Below, piece after piece: positions 23,001 to 33,458 of a stretch of DNA of 64,000 bases. Each line of letters starts with the position of its first letter. The first letter of the stretch is position 1. This stretch comes from Setoptus koraiensis (Eukaryota; Arthropoda): NCBI GenBank assembly GCA_048013815.1, contig CM106586.1, positions 12,772,001 through 12,836,000 of the forward strand, written 5' to 3'. The notes under the pieces are model-generated. The model saw only the letters and a list, made by a program, of their open reading frames with translations, ran no database searches and was not told the DNA's origin. Both the position numbers and the translations under genes were made by a program.

Positions 23001-26000
23001 TCGTTGTTGGCGCTGTCGCTGTTGTTGTGGCGTCAAAATGCATATATACTGACCATGCCAGACAATTGCGTAACCAGTGTGTTATTTGCTCGACGCGATT
23101 CACGGACTGTGTGTGTGTGTCGGTGGCAAATAATGCATTGCATGTTGTAATTACATGTGCGCAACAAGTACAACAATTTCCGAAACAAACATACCCGACC
23201 TGACTAACATCTCGTTCAATCTCGGCCAATGATGCAATCGAGTCTATCGGTGGCGCGCGATTATTATCAACCAAACCGATATAAGTAAAGTGGCTGCTCT
23301 TGATTTGACGTCACTCGTTGTGTAACAGTTGCACAAGATCACGATCGTGAGAAGAGCCGGCCAAGGCAACATTGTTTGCCGGTTGGCCATCCGGCCATCC
23401 ATTGAGCCAGCCGGCCATCAATCGAAAGCGAACCAGTTGTGCAAAAACGGTGTAAAAACGGCTCAATGGTGGCGGCTCGCACGGCCACTTGTTGCCAATC
23501 ATGAAAAGTGAGCGCGGAGCCCCGATTATTATATCAATCGGTCATCAACTCATCAACTGTTGTCAATACCCGTTGTGCCGTTTTTACACCGTTTTTGTGC
23601 CGGGACGCCCTCACAGGAAGCTGCCGAGAGGCCGATTGTGCCGGCGTCAGCATTATTTATTGTGCCGGCGTCAGCATTATTTATTGTGCCGGAGTCGGCT
23701 GACTATTAATTATATTATGAATAGAGTCGCTGCATGTGCCACAAGTCAATCGGCTACGAGTCAACCGGCTGCGATCGGCCGCTCGATTGCGTTGCCGCAT
23801 GACCACTGTCATTACGTCACAGCCCAAGACTCATAGCCTATGAGTCACAGGCTAATCTGGCCAGGCCGGACAGCCGCAAACTGACCCGACCGAGCGACTG
23901 AAACAATGCAGCCAACAACGCGCCATGAGTCGACGCCGGCTGTCGGCCCGGCGGAGACTGAAACTGAAACAAATATCCGCTCTCTCTTTGTTCGCTTCGC
24001 TACTTGGCCGCTGCCGGCGAGAGGACAATAATTACAATAATTATGGCAGCACAATTGATTGAGTTTGGGCTAGTTAGGAAACACTTAGCCTCTTGCCTTG
24101 GTCGTCCGGCCTGCACAGTGGCCCTGCAGCAGCCAATCAACACCGGCCGCCGGCTTGCCAAGCGGCATTATTGTGCCCGCCGTCTATTACACCTTGGCCA
24201 GCTCACCTGTTGCCGTCAGCGGCCTGTCAGCGCCGTAATGACAGCCGTTATCCCTGGCACACACACACACACACACACATGCCAGTGTTAAAATTATCTC
24301 TCAAATAGATCGATGGCCGGCGGAGATAACGACGACGGCGCCGACAGGCATCGCTGGCTTGTGTGCGAACAATTATTGTCCGGCGTTCGCTTTCGCGGGC
24401 TTCTCTCGGCCGGCTTCTGTCGGCCGGCTTCGTTTGCGCGCCGGCGTGCGATTGTCGAGCGGACGACAACAATGATGTGGCTCGTCGTTGTTGCTCTTTG
24501 TTGTTGCTCTTTGTCGAGCGCGGCCGGCGGACAGCAAATGCAAATGAGCCGGTGACAATGTTTTCTCTCTCCTTTGCCCGCGTCGCTGCATGTTTGCGCA
24601 AGTGTCGGTTCTCTGGAGAACCACACTCAACACTGAGATTTGCAACAGCAAATAACAGTCTGGTCTCATCCGAACGAGCGAGCGGCAATTGATTGGGCGA
24701 GCGAATTGATCGCGGGCGACGTTCGAGCTTCTTCGCCAAGACAACTCTCACTATCGTCTGCTCACTATCGTCTGACGTTGATCGGGGGCACAGACACTTT
24801 CAACAACAAGCGGCCAGCATGTTCTCTTTGGCCGCACACTTGTTGTCAGCGGCTGTCACGCAACATCCGCCGGTCGGCATTGTATGCAACGGGTTGCCGG
24901 TTTGACGGGTCCGAGCGGCGAAGTGGCAACGCGCGCTTCCATGTCGCCGCCGTTCGTGACACTAACCCAGTTTATTGGCCGCTTTACCTGCCCAATCAAG
25001 CCCACCAGCGCTTGCCACCTGCAAGCGCTTCCGCTGCCGCCCACGCACTCTCTCCTCAAGATGACAGCTCAACAGCGAGCTCGCTTACGCGATGCCTTCA
25101 ATCAGCTGCTCACGTACTGTTCGGCCGGCTTGCGCAACATTAGGCTGGCTTGCGACAGCACGGCTTACGTAAGAGCGGCTGTTGTTATATAACAATTATA
25201 CTAACTACCGTTATGCTTCCTTTGTATCGTTTGTGTGCTCTGTATCATGCCATTTGTGTCCTTTGTGTCGCTTGTCTAGAAATGACATTCCCTACGGTAA
25301 AACGGAACAGGCTTGCATCAGTTACAAGGACATCAACAGGGCCGTTGAGCTGGCCAAGAGCAAGCTCAAATTCAACAAAAAAACCATCACTGACGCTCTC
25401 ACCAAGACGCTTGAGCCCAGCGAGCCCGCAGTGGCGGCCATAGGCGAAGTGAACATGGCGGTTACGCAAATACTGGCGGACAAATTTGACCTGTCAAACG
25501 ACGAAATACTCAACGGACTGCCACTCATAGATATGTCAAAAACGAAATTTTGGAAATTTTGCCCCCTGCTGGTCATACCAATCAAGTGCGAACAATCGCG
25601 CTTCAGGACGTTCACAGGCCACTGCAACAATCATCTGCACCCCACTTGGGGCGCCGCTCTCACGCCCTTTGCCCGGTACCTGCCGCCCGTGCACCCGGAC
25701 GGCATTTGGGAGCCAAGGAAGTCGATAATTACCGAGATAACATACGAGCTCACCAGTGGTCATCACGAGACCGTCGCCAATCATCAGGGCCTAGTCGAGG
25801 GGCATCGTGTGAACGCGGACGAGGACAACAACGACCACGATCACGACCACCACCACTCGCCCACGCACCACAGTGACGACGGCGAGCAGGCGGCCGCCTC
25901 CGCCTCCGTTTACACGCCCCACTTTCCCGGCAAATCGCGACCCCTGGAACTGCCCTCGGCCAGACTGGTCACGTCCGTTGTTCACCGGGACATCAACCTG

Positions 26001-28066
26001 CCATCGCATGAATTCTCCATTCTGTTCATGAGCTGGGGTCAGCTTCTCGATCACGACATGTCGCGAGCGGCGCAGCTGCCACCAGGTGAGTGCGACGCCC
26101 GGTCGCCCGACGGCCCGATGGCATGCAAATGGGACCGACTCTTTCCCCTGTTTGTTTGCTCGTTTAATTGTGCCGCTGCTGACCAGTTCTTCTCGCCCCT
26201 CCCCCCCTCGTTCTCGTCAAATACCCGTTCTCGTCAAATACCCGCTCTCGCCAAATGCCCGCTCTCGCCAAATGCCCGCTAGATGTCAAATGCTGCCCCG
26301 GAAACGGGACGAGCGGCCAGGCGCGCAACAAGCTCTGCCTGCCCATATCCGTTCCAGAGGAGGATCCCTTCTACGGCCGCTTCGGCGTGAAATGTCTCGA
26401 GTTCAAGCGCTCGCTGGCGGGACTGCGGCCCAACTGTGTTCTAGGCAAGTATCGTTCGCTCAACTAGCGACTATTTTTTATTTTTTTACCATTTTTTATC
26501 AACTATTTTATCTGAATCGCATCTCAACTCACACACATTATACGCGTCATCTCGCCACCTTGTCATGTAATTATGCAATTGGTATGACCGTGCGACTGGT
26601 AATCATGTAATCAACAGGCCCGCGGGTGCACCAGAACGCCATCACGGCGCCCATCGACGCCAATTTCGTCTACGGCTCCTCCGCGGCAATGGCAAACAAT
26701 TTGCGCCTGTTCAAGGGGGGCAAGTTGAGGTCGCGCGACTGGTTCAAGAAGCAGGGCCTCAAGCCGCTGCTGCCCCCGCAAGAGGTTGAGCCCGATTTGG
26801 AGTGCATTGGCCGGCCGAAGAATTTGTTTTGCTTTTTGGCGGGCGATGTGCGCGCCAACGAGCAAACTCACCTGACTGTTTTGCACACTTTGTACATGCG
26901 GGACCACAATCGTATGGCCCATCGCTTGGGCCAACTGAATCCTCATTGGAACGACGACAGGATATATCACGAAACGAGACACATAATGGCGGCCACGGTG
27001 CAAAATGCCCTACTGAACGAGTATCTGCCATTGTTGATTGGCCAAAAAATGTGCCATTTGTACAATTTAACACAATCGTCTCGGGGCGACTATTGGCGCG
27101 GCTACGATCCCACTGTCACCACCAGCGTATCCAATTCCTTTGCAGCGGCCGCCTTCCGCCAGGGTCACACATTCATTCAGGGCACCGTGGACAAATACAA
27201 CAAATATCATCAGTTTATAGCCAGCGAGCGGCTCAGGCATCTGTTCAAGCAGCCATTCCTGTTGTACGAGCCAGGGGTGCTGGATCAGTTGACCAGTGGC
27301 CTGATAAATCAGCCAACGCAATCGTATGATCCGTTCATGTCGGAGGACATATCGGGCCACTTGTTTCAGCAGCCCAAACAGGAGTTCGGGCACGACTTGC
27401 CGGCCATCAACTTGCAGCGAGGTGAGCATTTGTCTTCACACTCCACGTGTGACTTGAATCGCATTTATTTGTTTGCGCTATGAAACTGTCGACAACTGTC
27501 TAACCAATCTCATTAATCTCACAAATCTTGATACAATGCAAAATAATATCGTGCCCGCAGGACGCGAACAGGGCCTGCCGGGCTACAACATATTCAGAGA
27601 ATGGTGCGGCTTGCCCCGAGCCGAGACATTCCACGACTTGGAGCCTTTCCTCACCAACAAGACGGCCTTTTTGTATTCGCGACTGTACAAGCACGTCGAC
27701 GACATCGACCTGTGGTCGGGCGGTGTCTCAGAGAGAAAACTTCCCGGCGCCGCCATCGGGCCCACTTTTGCTTGCATAATAGCGAGACAATTCTCCAATA
27801 CTAGACGCGGCGACAAATACTGGTTCGAGAATCCTGGCTTCGCCTCGTCATTCACACCAGATCAATTGATTGAATTGCGCAAATCAAATTTGGCCAAATT
27901 ACTTTGTGAAAACAGCGACGATTTGCCAACTATACAACGATGGGCGCTTAGAATGCCACATCCGGTTCTAAATCCGCGCACCGCTTGCGAAGATATACCT
28001 GACATAGATTTGCGCTATTGGCAAGAGGATAAGCACACTGGTCACTATTATAATTCGAGGGCCTGA
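20022..28066 (+). CDS. Animal haem peroxidase (peroxinectin / chorion-peroxidase type), six exons
   Basis: Proposed exons are 20022-20167, 20508-22127, 25280-26085, 26283-26444, 26618-27421 and 27561-28066. All phases agree and the sum is exactly 1348 codons. The catalytic domain (from about residue 590) shows the Cys-rich start (HCNN), WGQLLDHDM with distal Gln843 and His847, MRDHNRM with catalytic Arg1006, AFRQGH with proximal His1095, and LQRGREQGLPGYN. It should oxidise substrates with H2O2 outside the cell. Upstream is a roughly 590-residue low-complexity Asn/Gln/Ser/His-rich region. Its hydrophobic stretch (residues 141-157, MIVLLLYLFVNLA) is either a signal peptide, if translation starts at the ATG at 20782, or a type II membrane anchor if it starts at 20022, where an in-frame TAA lies just upstream. 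Exons 3-6 are very secure. Joining exons 1-2 rests on phase and splice-site fit only. An acidic/His-rich insert occupies about residues 765-790. Confidence 0.85.
22128..25279 (+). other. Large peroxidase intron 2
   Basis: Donor GTGAGT at 22128 and acceptor GTCTAG ending at 25279, both phase 2. It is 3152 bp. It contains a duplicated 17-bp TGTGCCGGCGTCAGCAT-type unit near 23640-23690, a CA tract at about 24260-24280, and a TTACGTAA at 25165-25172. Open frames inside it are GC-rich noise. A further TTACGTAA (22104-22111) lies in exon 2 next to the donor. Confidence 0.6.
26211..26278. repeat. Four 17-bp tandem repeats abutting a splice acceptor
   Basis: Two copies of TTCTCGTCAAATACCCG followed by two of CTCTCGCCAAATGCCCG, then CTAG, the acceptor of peroxidase intron 3. 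The array supplies most of the pyrimidine-containing sequence before the acceptor. Confidence 0.9.
26445..26617 (+). other. GC-AG intron 4 of the peroxidase gene
   Basis: The donor reads AG|GCAAGT and the acceptor ATCAACAG. Only the GC donor restores the conserved CVLGPR junction; the nearby GT (AA|GTATCG) is in the wrong phase. GC-AG introns are a known minor class handled by the major spliceosome. Confidence 0.8.
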
Positions 28067-28245
28067 TTTGGTGTGTTTGTTGTCATTCTCGAGCCTCTAT
28101 CGGCTAACAAATTACCTTGTTACTGACGGTTCTTCGGAAACCGACTTTCCAACAACGCTAACACTGTCAAAACATGTGACCCAGGGCTTTTAACACCAGC
28201 AGAATACGAATAACGGCAATGTCACTCGCGGCACCCTGTAGAAAC

Positions 28246-28251
28246 AATAAA
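28246..28251 (+). terminator. Poly(A) signal of peroxidase gene
   Basis: AATAAA 180 bp after the peroxidase stop codon, followed by a T-rich then C-rich stretch. Confidence 0.65.
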
Positions 28252-28762
28252 TATTTATTATTTCCCCCCACACCACAAACGAAACAACCTTTTCAAGCAC
28301 CCGTTCATTTATCCCTCTGCTGTCTGTATTATTGTGCGTTATACATCATGTATAATACTAGCACCATATTGTCAGAAGTTAAATTCTTGGTGTAAATTTT
28401 AGTCAACTTGCTGTTAAATATCTCCTTGGCGGCCAGAATGTCTTTTTTTATTGTTGACTATCCGATAAATGGTCGATACATGGACTCCTTATTTCTTTGC
28501 CATTTTTACTTCCGTTCTCCTTCTCGTATTCGCTTATGATCATCGCTTTCTTCCTAATATCGTTATTTGTTTGAGGCATCTCGATGATCTGGATAATATA
28601 AGAAGTTATAAATAATAATATAATCACATTTTTGAGATAGAAAAACGATGAGAAAGAAAAAGAGAGAAGTCTCGACACACAAAAACTTCGGCACCATACA
28701 GCACGTGGTGTCTTGACTCTAGAAAATTCAAGAATTCCCACATTTATTTGGGTTCACGCACG

Positions 28763-28944
28763 TGTAATGAACGGACAGACGAGGGTATCTCGGGGTAGTT
28801 CTATATCTGAAAAAGTACTTGTACTTGCTAGGATTCGAACCTAGACACTTGAATATACGTTTCAATGCTCTGCCAGTTAAGCTACAAGTCGGTTCCTTTA
28901 TCAGTGTAGACTATATCCCTTATATGCATACCCTGTCCGTTACA
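28763..28944. repeat. Inverted-repeat-bounded unit around a tRNA-like gene
   Basis: TGTAATGAACGGACAG at the left and CTGTCCGTTACA at the right form imperfect inverted ends of a 182-bp segment. No clear target duplication is seen. The enclosed tRNA-like sequence is on the minus strand. It could be a small tRNA-bearing transposon or a SINE-like unit. Confidence 0.4.
28820..28891 (-). tRNA. tRNA-Tyr(GTA)-like gene or tRNA-derived repeat
   Basis: It folds as a cloverleaf. The D arm is GCTT/GAGC; the anticodon stem TTGAA/TTCAA has loop ACGTATA (anticodon GTA); the T arm CTAGG/CCTAG has TTCGAAT. A-box TAGCTTAACTGG and B-box GGTTCGAATCC match the Pol III consensus. Odd points: position 33 is C instead of U, only five acceptor pairs hold, and there is no intron although nuclear tRNA-Tyr genes usually have one. 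A decayed tRNA or SINE head is more likely than a working tRNA. Confidence 0.5.
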
Positions 28945-29574
28945 TCCCCCCGCTTTAATGCTCGGGTTGTTGTTGGTCTTGGCTGGTTTGTTCCACTGTG
29001 GATGGTGATAGTTAATGGGTGGAATAGGTTAGATGCGGAGTTGTTGTGGGTGTTTTATACCTCTGGAGGTAAGTGTTGGGTAAGTTTTTACCAAGCTACC
29101 TCGTAAAAGTTCGATTGCAGAGCCTGCCGGCCGTCGACTCTCGTTGGTCGCGCTTTCTTCTGCAGGGTGCAATCGCGTTTTGCAAGGTAGCAGGGCAGAG
29201 CGGGTGCCCTCTTACTTTTTATCCAGTTGGCTGTTGGCTTGTGCAGTGTTGTGTATACCTCAAGAGGTGTATATGGCGGAGTGGGCGTGGCTGTCGTTGG
29301 TTATTGGACCAGGGCTTCCGCGGCCTTTTGTATTTTGGGATGGGCGTGGCTAATTTGAGATCTTAGCTTGTGGCTGGTTTAGCCCTCAAGAGGGCTTTGT
29401 TGTAGCTTTAAGAGGGGTGCGTGGTCAGACCTCACGTCTTTGTGCTTATTTGTACCACTTTCTGGTGTTCGTAGGCGAACCTCCAAGTAAGGGCTCTGAT
29501 CTATTTGAGATGTTGTCTCGGAGCTGGTCTGATCACGACTGATCTTTGTCGACCAGCCGTGGCTTTATTTATAG

Positions 29575-29604
29575 GGGCAATCTGCTGAGGTCAGCAGATT
29601 GCCC
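29575..29604. repeat. Perfect 14-bp stem-loop
   Basis: GGGCAATCTGCTGA, GG, TCAGCAGATTGCCC. It lies about 20 bp left of a larger foldback. Confidence 0.85.
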
Positions 29605-29624
29605 ATTTACATGTCTTTAGCCTG

Positions 29625-29705
29625 TGGCGCGCACTTGTCGCGCTTGGCCGTGCTGCATGGTGTTTACAGCACCATGCACGGCCGTAGCGCGGCGAGTGCG
29701 CGCCA
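29625..29705. repeat. GC-rich foldback, arms of about 35 bp
   Basis: The left arm begins GGCGCGCACT and ends GCATGGTG. The right arm is its imperfect reverse complement, CACCATGC to AGTGCGCGCC, around a short TTTACAG loop. It could form a cruciform or be the end hairpin of a mobile element. Confidence 0.75.
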
Positions 29706-29951
29706 GATGTGTTAGCACTTTGTGAGCGCTACACACGCGCAGAGAAAAGGATTCGCATTTCAGCGACTTTCGCATTACAGCTGCCTCGACTGTAACTCAA
29801 TAAAGTCAAAAGCGTTGGACAGCCAAAAAGTTCGATATGAGCATGTGCAGCTGCTAATTACGCGGCGGATTTGACCCACATGTGGTTTTCTATTTCTGTT
29901 TTCTGTTGCATATGATGACAACAACCGAAAATACACGGTGTCCAACAACAG

Positions 29952-31036
29952 TTGACCGAAAGTTGGCTTAGAAGTTTCAAGCTGCGTTACAATATAACGG
30001 ACTTCAAAATTTGCGGTGAACATCTATCTTGTGATTTTATTGCCGCCCGAGATTACCAACTTAATGAAATACCCCGTATACTGGGTGTTGCAAAACCAGC
30101 TCGTATCTTCAGCATGGACGAAACAGGGCTTTTTTGGAAGAAGTTGCCATCCAAAACATTGGCCAGAAAGGGTTCAAAAGTACATGGTGTCAAGTTTGAT
30201 AAGAGTGCCTATACCATTGCGTTTTTTGTCAGTATGGATGATGAGAAATTGAAGCCAATTGTTATAGAGTACGATGGACGTCCGCGATGTCTCAAAAACA
30301 AAAAAAAATCCCAGTTGGCTATTACTTCAATAAGAATGCATGGATGACCAAAGAAATCTATTCAGATATTATTTGCAAGCTGCACGAGCACTTTGTTGCA
30401 TTTCAAGAGCATATCATATTGATAGCTGACAATTTCTCTGGACATGACATTGATACCAGATCATTTCCAAGGATACAATCGCGGCAATAAATGATCGCTC
30501 AGGGGAGTAGGACGAGCGCGTCTTTTCCCTCTATGCGCAGAATCGTCATTTGTGAGGCCGAGGGGCAGATGTTCTGTTCGTTTCAAATTCGCGCTCGGTT
30601 CTGCGCATGGAACACGCGCTACTCCTACCCCCTGAGCGATAATTTATTGCCGCGATTGTACAGTTCGAATTTTCACCACCGAATACCACTTCAAGTGCAG
30701 CCGCTTGACCAGGGTGTCATAAATTCATTCAAAAAATTCTATACTGCCCATGTTATGAAGCACATCTATAACCATTATCTTAGAGAAAATACATTGTTAA
30801 GAGTGGAGAAAAGTTTCACCCTGTATGATTCTTTAGTTTGGGTCGAAAAAGCATGGGGCGAAGTCAAGAAAACAACAATTCAGAATTGCTGGCACCATGC
30901 TGGCTTCAAAAAAGATGGTGATGAACCAATGATTGTAGATGATAGTGATGAAGAAATAAGTGAGATATTCGCACGAGCGACAAATTTGTTTGAGAATCCG
31001 ATCTCTTTAGACTCATACTTGTATGATGTATGTTGA
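29952..31036 (+). pseudogene. Tigger/pogo transposase remnant (DDE_1 family)
   Basis: Three pieces are recognisable. The first has the end of the CENP-B-like DNA-binding part (ESWLRSFKLRYNIT) and the first catalytic Asp in SMDETGLFWKKLPS (about 30113-30150). The second, in another frame from about 30287, has the second Asp in IADNFSGH (about 30420-30445). The third, after the MITE, has the third acidic site in VQPLDQGVINSFKK (about 30690-30735), then a C-terminal tail ending at the TGA at 31034-31036. The N-terminal half of the DNA-binding domain is missing, at least two frame changes are present, and a MITE interrupts the gene at a TA. It is clearly inactive. Confidence 0.88.
30476..30658. 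mobile_element. MITE-like element, copy 2, nested in the transposase
   Basis: 183 bp flanked by TA duplications (30474-30475 and 30659-30660). Inverted repeats of about 70 bp start CAATCGCGGCAATAAAT and run through CGCTCAGGGG, GTAGGA, GCGCG and TGCGCAGAA. It is the same family as 16473-16664 by end sequence and inner block. The TA target suggests mobilisation by a Tc1/mariner/pogo-type transposase. Confidence 0.82.
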
Positions 31037-31126
31037 TAAAATAAAGTTTTTAGTACTTCTCCATTTACTCTATGCGCCAATCTGCCTCGGTCCCGAAATT
31101 TTGGCCGTTCAACGCTTTTGACTGTA

Positions 31127-31505
31127 GGGAGTTTTCAAAGTTTTGTCATAAGCAGAACTGTTTAGGTTCAGAACCGATTTGCCCTACCCTACTGATGACA
31201 TTGAAAAGATACATTATTTCCATAAAACATTAGTCCAGATACAGAAATGGAGCTGTCAGCTCATGATGGCGTTTAAAATTAGACATCAAAATGCCGATAC
31301 CAGTTTGAAAATGAAACGAGCTTCGCTAGATGAAGTGTAAATAGTGGCAGGTACAAACCTCGAGTCCTTAGTTATTTCACTAGGGAGGCGAATTTAAGTA
31401 GCTCAAGAAAAACATTTTCAAAGTTTTGTATCGGAATTCCAGATACCAGTTAAAAATAGACTTTCAGGTACAACTTTTAAATGCCGAGACCTTCTCGATC
31501 TATAG
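31127..31505. other. Spacer with a diverged duplicate of the downstream promoter
   Basis: A segment around 31336-31390 (TGTAAATAG...AACCTCGAG...TAGTTATTTCACTAGGGAGG) resembles the promoter and start region at 31506-31560 (TATAAATAG...AACCTCGGAG...CATTTATTGTATCTAGAAAGG), 170 bp apart. The matching ACCAGTT and GCCGA stretches before each copy support a tandem duplication. Confidence 0.5.
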
Positions 31506-31560
31506 TATAAATAGCGACATATATGAACCTCGGAGCATCATTTATTGTATCTAGAAAGGT
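31506..31560 (+). promoter_or_regulatory. Core promoter and 5' leader start of secreted orphan gene
   Basis: TATAAATA at 31506-31513 with an initiator-like TCATTT about 32 bp downstream (31538). A splice-donor-like AAG|GTAAGA follows at 31558, so a 5' UTR intron ending near an AG at about 31636-31654 is possible. Confidence 0.45.
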
Positions 31561-31698
31561 AAGATTCCTTTGCACGATAAGTATTTTTCCAACAAATCTA
31601 ATAAATTCAAGTCTTAGAGGAAGCTCCTTTCCAGTTAATTTGTGACCAGAAATTGTATCGAAGATAAAAATTGGAAGCTCTGTAAGCATAACAGCAAA

Positions 31699-32958
31699 AT
31701 GGCTCAACTGAAACTGCTCGCTATTGTCTACGTGATATGTGCTTGTTTAATTTACTCTTCTGACGCCGAAGCTATCAGCAAAGAGGGATGCGTTTCCTCA
31801 GTGAAAGCAATAGATACGATTCCTGCATTTCTGCAGTTCGCAGAGATAGCGCTCGAAACCGATAACACGGATGGATTGAGCGAGGGAAAAAAAGCGATTC
31901 TCAACAGGTGTATTCGCAGTGTAAATGGTTTCGATGATATCCGGGCGCTGAAGGAAATTGTCCAACAAGCTGGCACGCGTCATTCTGTGTGCGAGCCCGA
32001 CTTTGCAGATGAATTGTTGCAATTTCACAAACAGTTAAAAGCCAATGCCAGTCATGGTAAATATTTCAAACGTATACAAAAGAATAGATTGGCTCGCTTT
32101 TTCCGACTTCTAGCAGGTCAAGTTGCTCTGACTTGTAAGAAATCTTTGGCGGAAAAACTACAATCGGCAGAGAATAGTAATCCTGCTTTAGTAGAGAGTC
32201 TAGACAGAGTGATTGCCATGTCAGAGGCGAAAAAGACAAAACTTGATGAGAGCCACATCAAGGATCTTTCGAAAAGCACGCGCAAGCTGCTGAGTATCGC
32301 CATGAAATACACCCCCGATGTGTTTACAAAAGTAGAAAATCTCATACTGACTGAATCACTGAAACCCACACAAGATTCCGAGTTTTCCATGGCTATGACA
32401 TTGAATACACAGAGTATGGTAGACGAGTTTGTAGCAAGCAGAAGAGCGTGCAACCTTATCGAACAATTCGCTCAGAGCTCGATATACACGATTTCTCGGT
32501 TGGCCTGGAAAGGATATTTGGCCCGAAACGATGCTGAAAGCTTAGATAGAAGTCTGAGCAGCGATCCGAGGCTCCAGAAATGGATCAAAGCTGTTCAATT
32601 CTGTCAAGGTGTTCTGCTCATAGAAGCCAGAGTCGATTTAGAGGAAGATGTGAAAGAAAAAATGGACCAAGGGATGTTGAATGACGAAAATTTATTCACT
32701 GTCAACCTGGACAAGAAAAAAAAATCGGGGCGACCGGTGCACAAATTCGAGCAAGCTGACAACTTCAATTCTTTCGATACAGATATCGAATGTTACACGC
32801 AAACAAGCGGAGTTGCCGGATGGCTGCAGAGACGCTTGGGTAGCAAGGCTGAACTCGCAGTGTCCCAACTATTCAAAGTCAATGTTCTCGACGAATCAAT
32901 TAAGCAATCGTTGGCCGAAGATCAGGATGACCCCGAGGGTGCAGTTCAATTCGGCTCT
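31699..32958 (+). CDS. Secreted protein of unknown family, C-terminus lost in gap
   Basis: 420 codons are open from the ATG at 31699 to the N run. The first 22 residues (MAQLKLLAIVYVICACLIYSSD) are a clear signal peptide. The rest is charged, Lys/Glu/Leu-rich and probably helical, with scattered Cys (for example EGCVSS, NRCIRS, VCEPDF, RACNLI, ECYTQ) and a basic patch KKKKSGRP near residue 340. No transmembrane segment, catalytic motif or repeat is seen, and I do not recognise the family. An in-frame upstream extension exists, but this ATG has the better context (AAAATGG) and gives the signal peptide. The protein probably continues in the gap; the A/T-only sequence on the far side does not continue it. 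Confidence 0.75.
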
Positions 32959-33458
32959 NNNNNNNNNNNNNNNNNNNNNNNNNNNNNNNNNNNNNNNNNN
33001 NNNNNNNNNNNNNNNNNNNNNNNNNNNNNNNNNNNNNNNNNNNNNNNNNNNNNNNNNNNNNNNNNNNNNNNNNNNNNNNNNNNNNNNNNNNNNNNNNNNN
33101 NNNNNNNNNNNNNNNNNNNNNNNNNNNNNNNNNNNNNNNNNNNNNNNNNNNNNNNNNNNNNNNNNNNNNNNNNNNNNNNNNNNNNNNNNNNNNNNNNNNN
33201 NNNNNNNNNNNNNNNNNNNNNNNNNNNNNNNNNNNNNNNNNNNNNNNNNNNNNNNNNNNNNNNNNNNNNNNNNNNNNNNNNNNNNNNNNNNNNNNNNNNN
33301 NNNNNNNNNNNNNNNNNNNNNNNNNNNNNNNNNNNNNNNNNNNNNNNNNNNNNNNNNNNNNNNNNNNNNNNNNNNNNNNNNNNNNNNNNNNNNNNNNNNN
33401 NNNNNNNNNNNNNNNNNNNNNNNNNNNNNNNNNNNNNNNNNNNNNNNNNNNNNNNNNN
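32959..33458. other. Assembly gap (500 N)
   Basis: Exactly 500 N, a placeholder length. True distance is unknown, and adjacency of the two sides depends on scaffolding. Confidence 0.98.

Larger units (their letters stand above)
28252..29802. other. Repeat-derived spacer
   Basis: No coding sequence is recognised. It contains a tRNA-like unit bounded by short inverted repeats and two strong foldbacks at its right end. Base composition (T/G-rich 28950-29500) differs from the surroundings, suggesting an old mobile element of unknown class. Confidence 0.4.
29803..31124 (+). mobile_element. Defective pogo/Tigger-type DNA transposon
   Basis: Ends match as inverted repeats (GTCAAAAGCGTTGGACAGCC at left; GTCAAAAGCGTTGAACGGCC on the reverse of the right end), flanked by TA on both sides (29801-29802 and 31125-31126) as expected for pogo/Tc1 elements. 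The right-end outermost bases, CAGTC, fit the pogo CAG start. It is about 1.1 kb without the nested MITE, shorter than full-length relatives (about 2 kb), so it is internally deleted. Confidence 0.85.

Noticed and set aside
24248-25143. Several 100-170-codon frames in both directions
   Set aside because: They lie within the peroxidase intron, are Arg/Ala/Ser-rich GC noise, and overlap each other.
28763-28944. Solo LTR reading of the TG...CA bounded unit
   Set aside because: No matching target duplication, a tRNA-like body inside, and no retroelement parts beside it.
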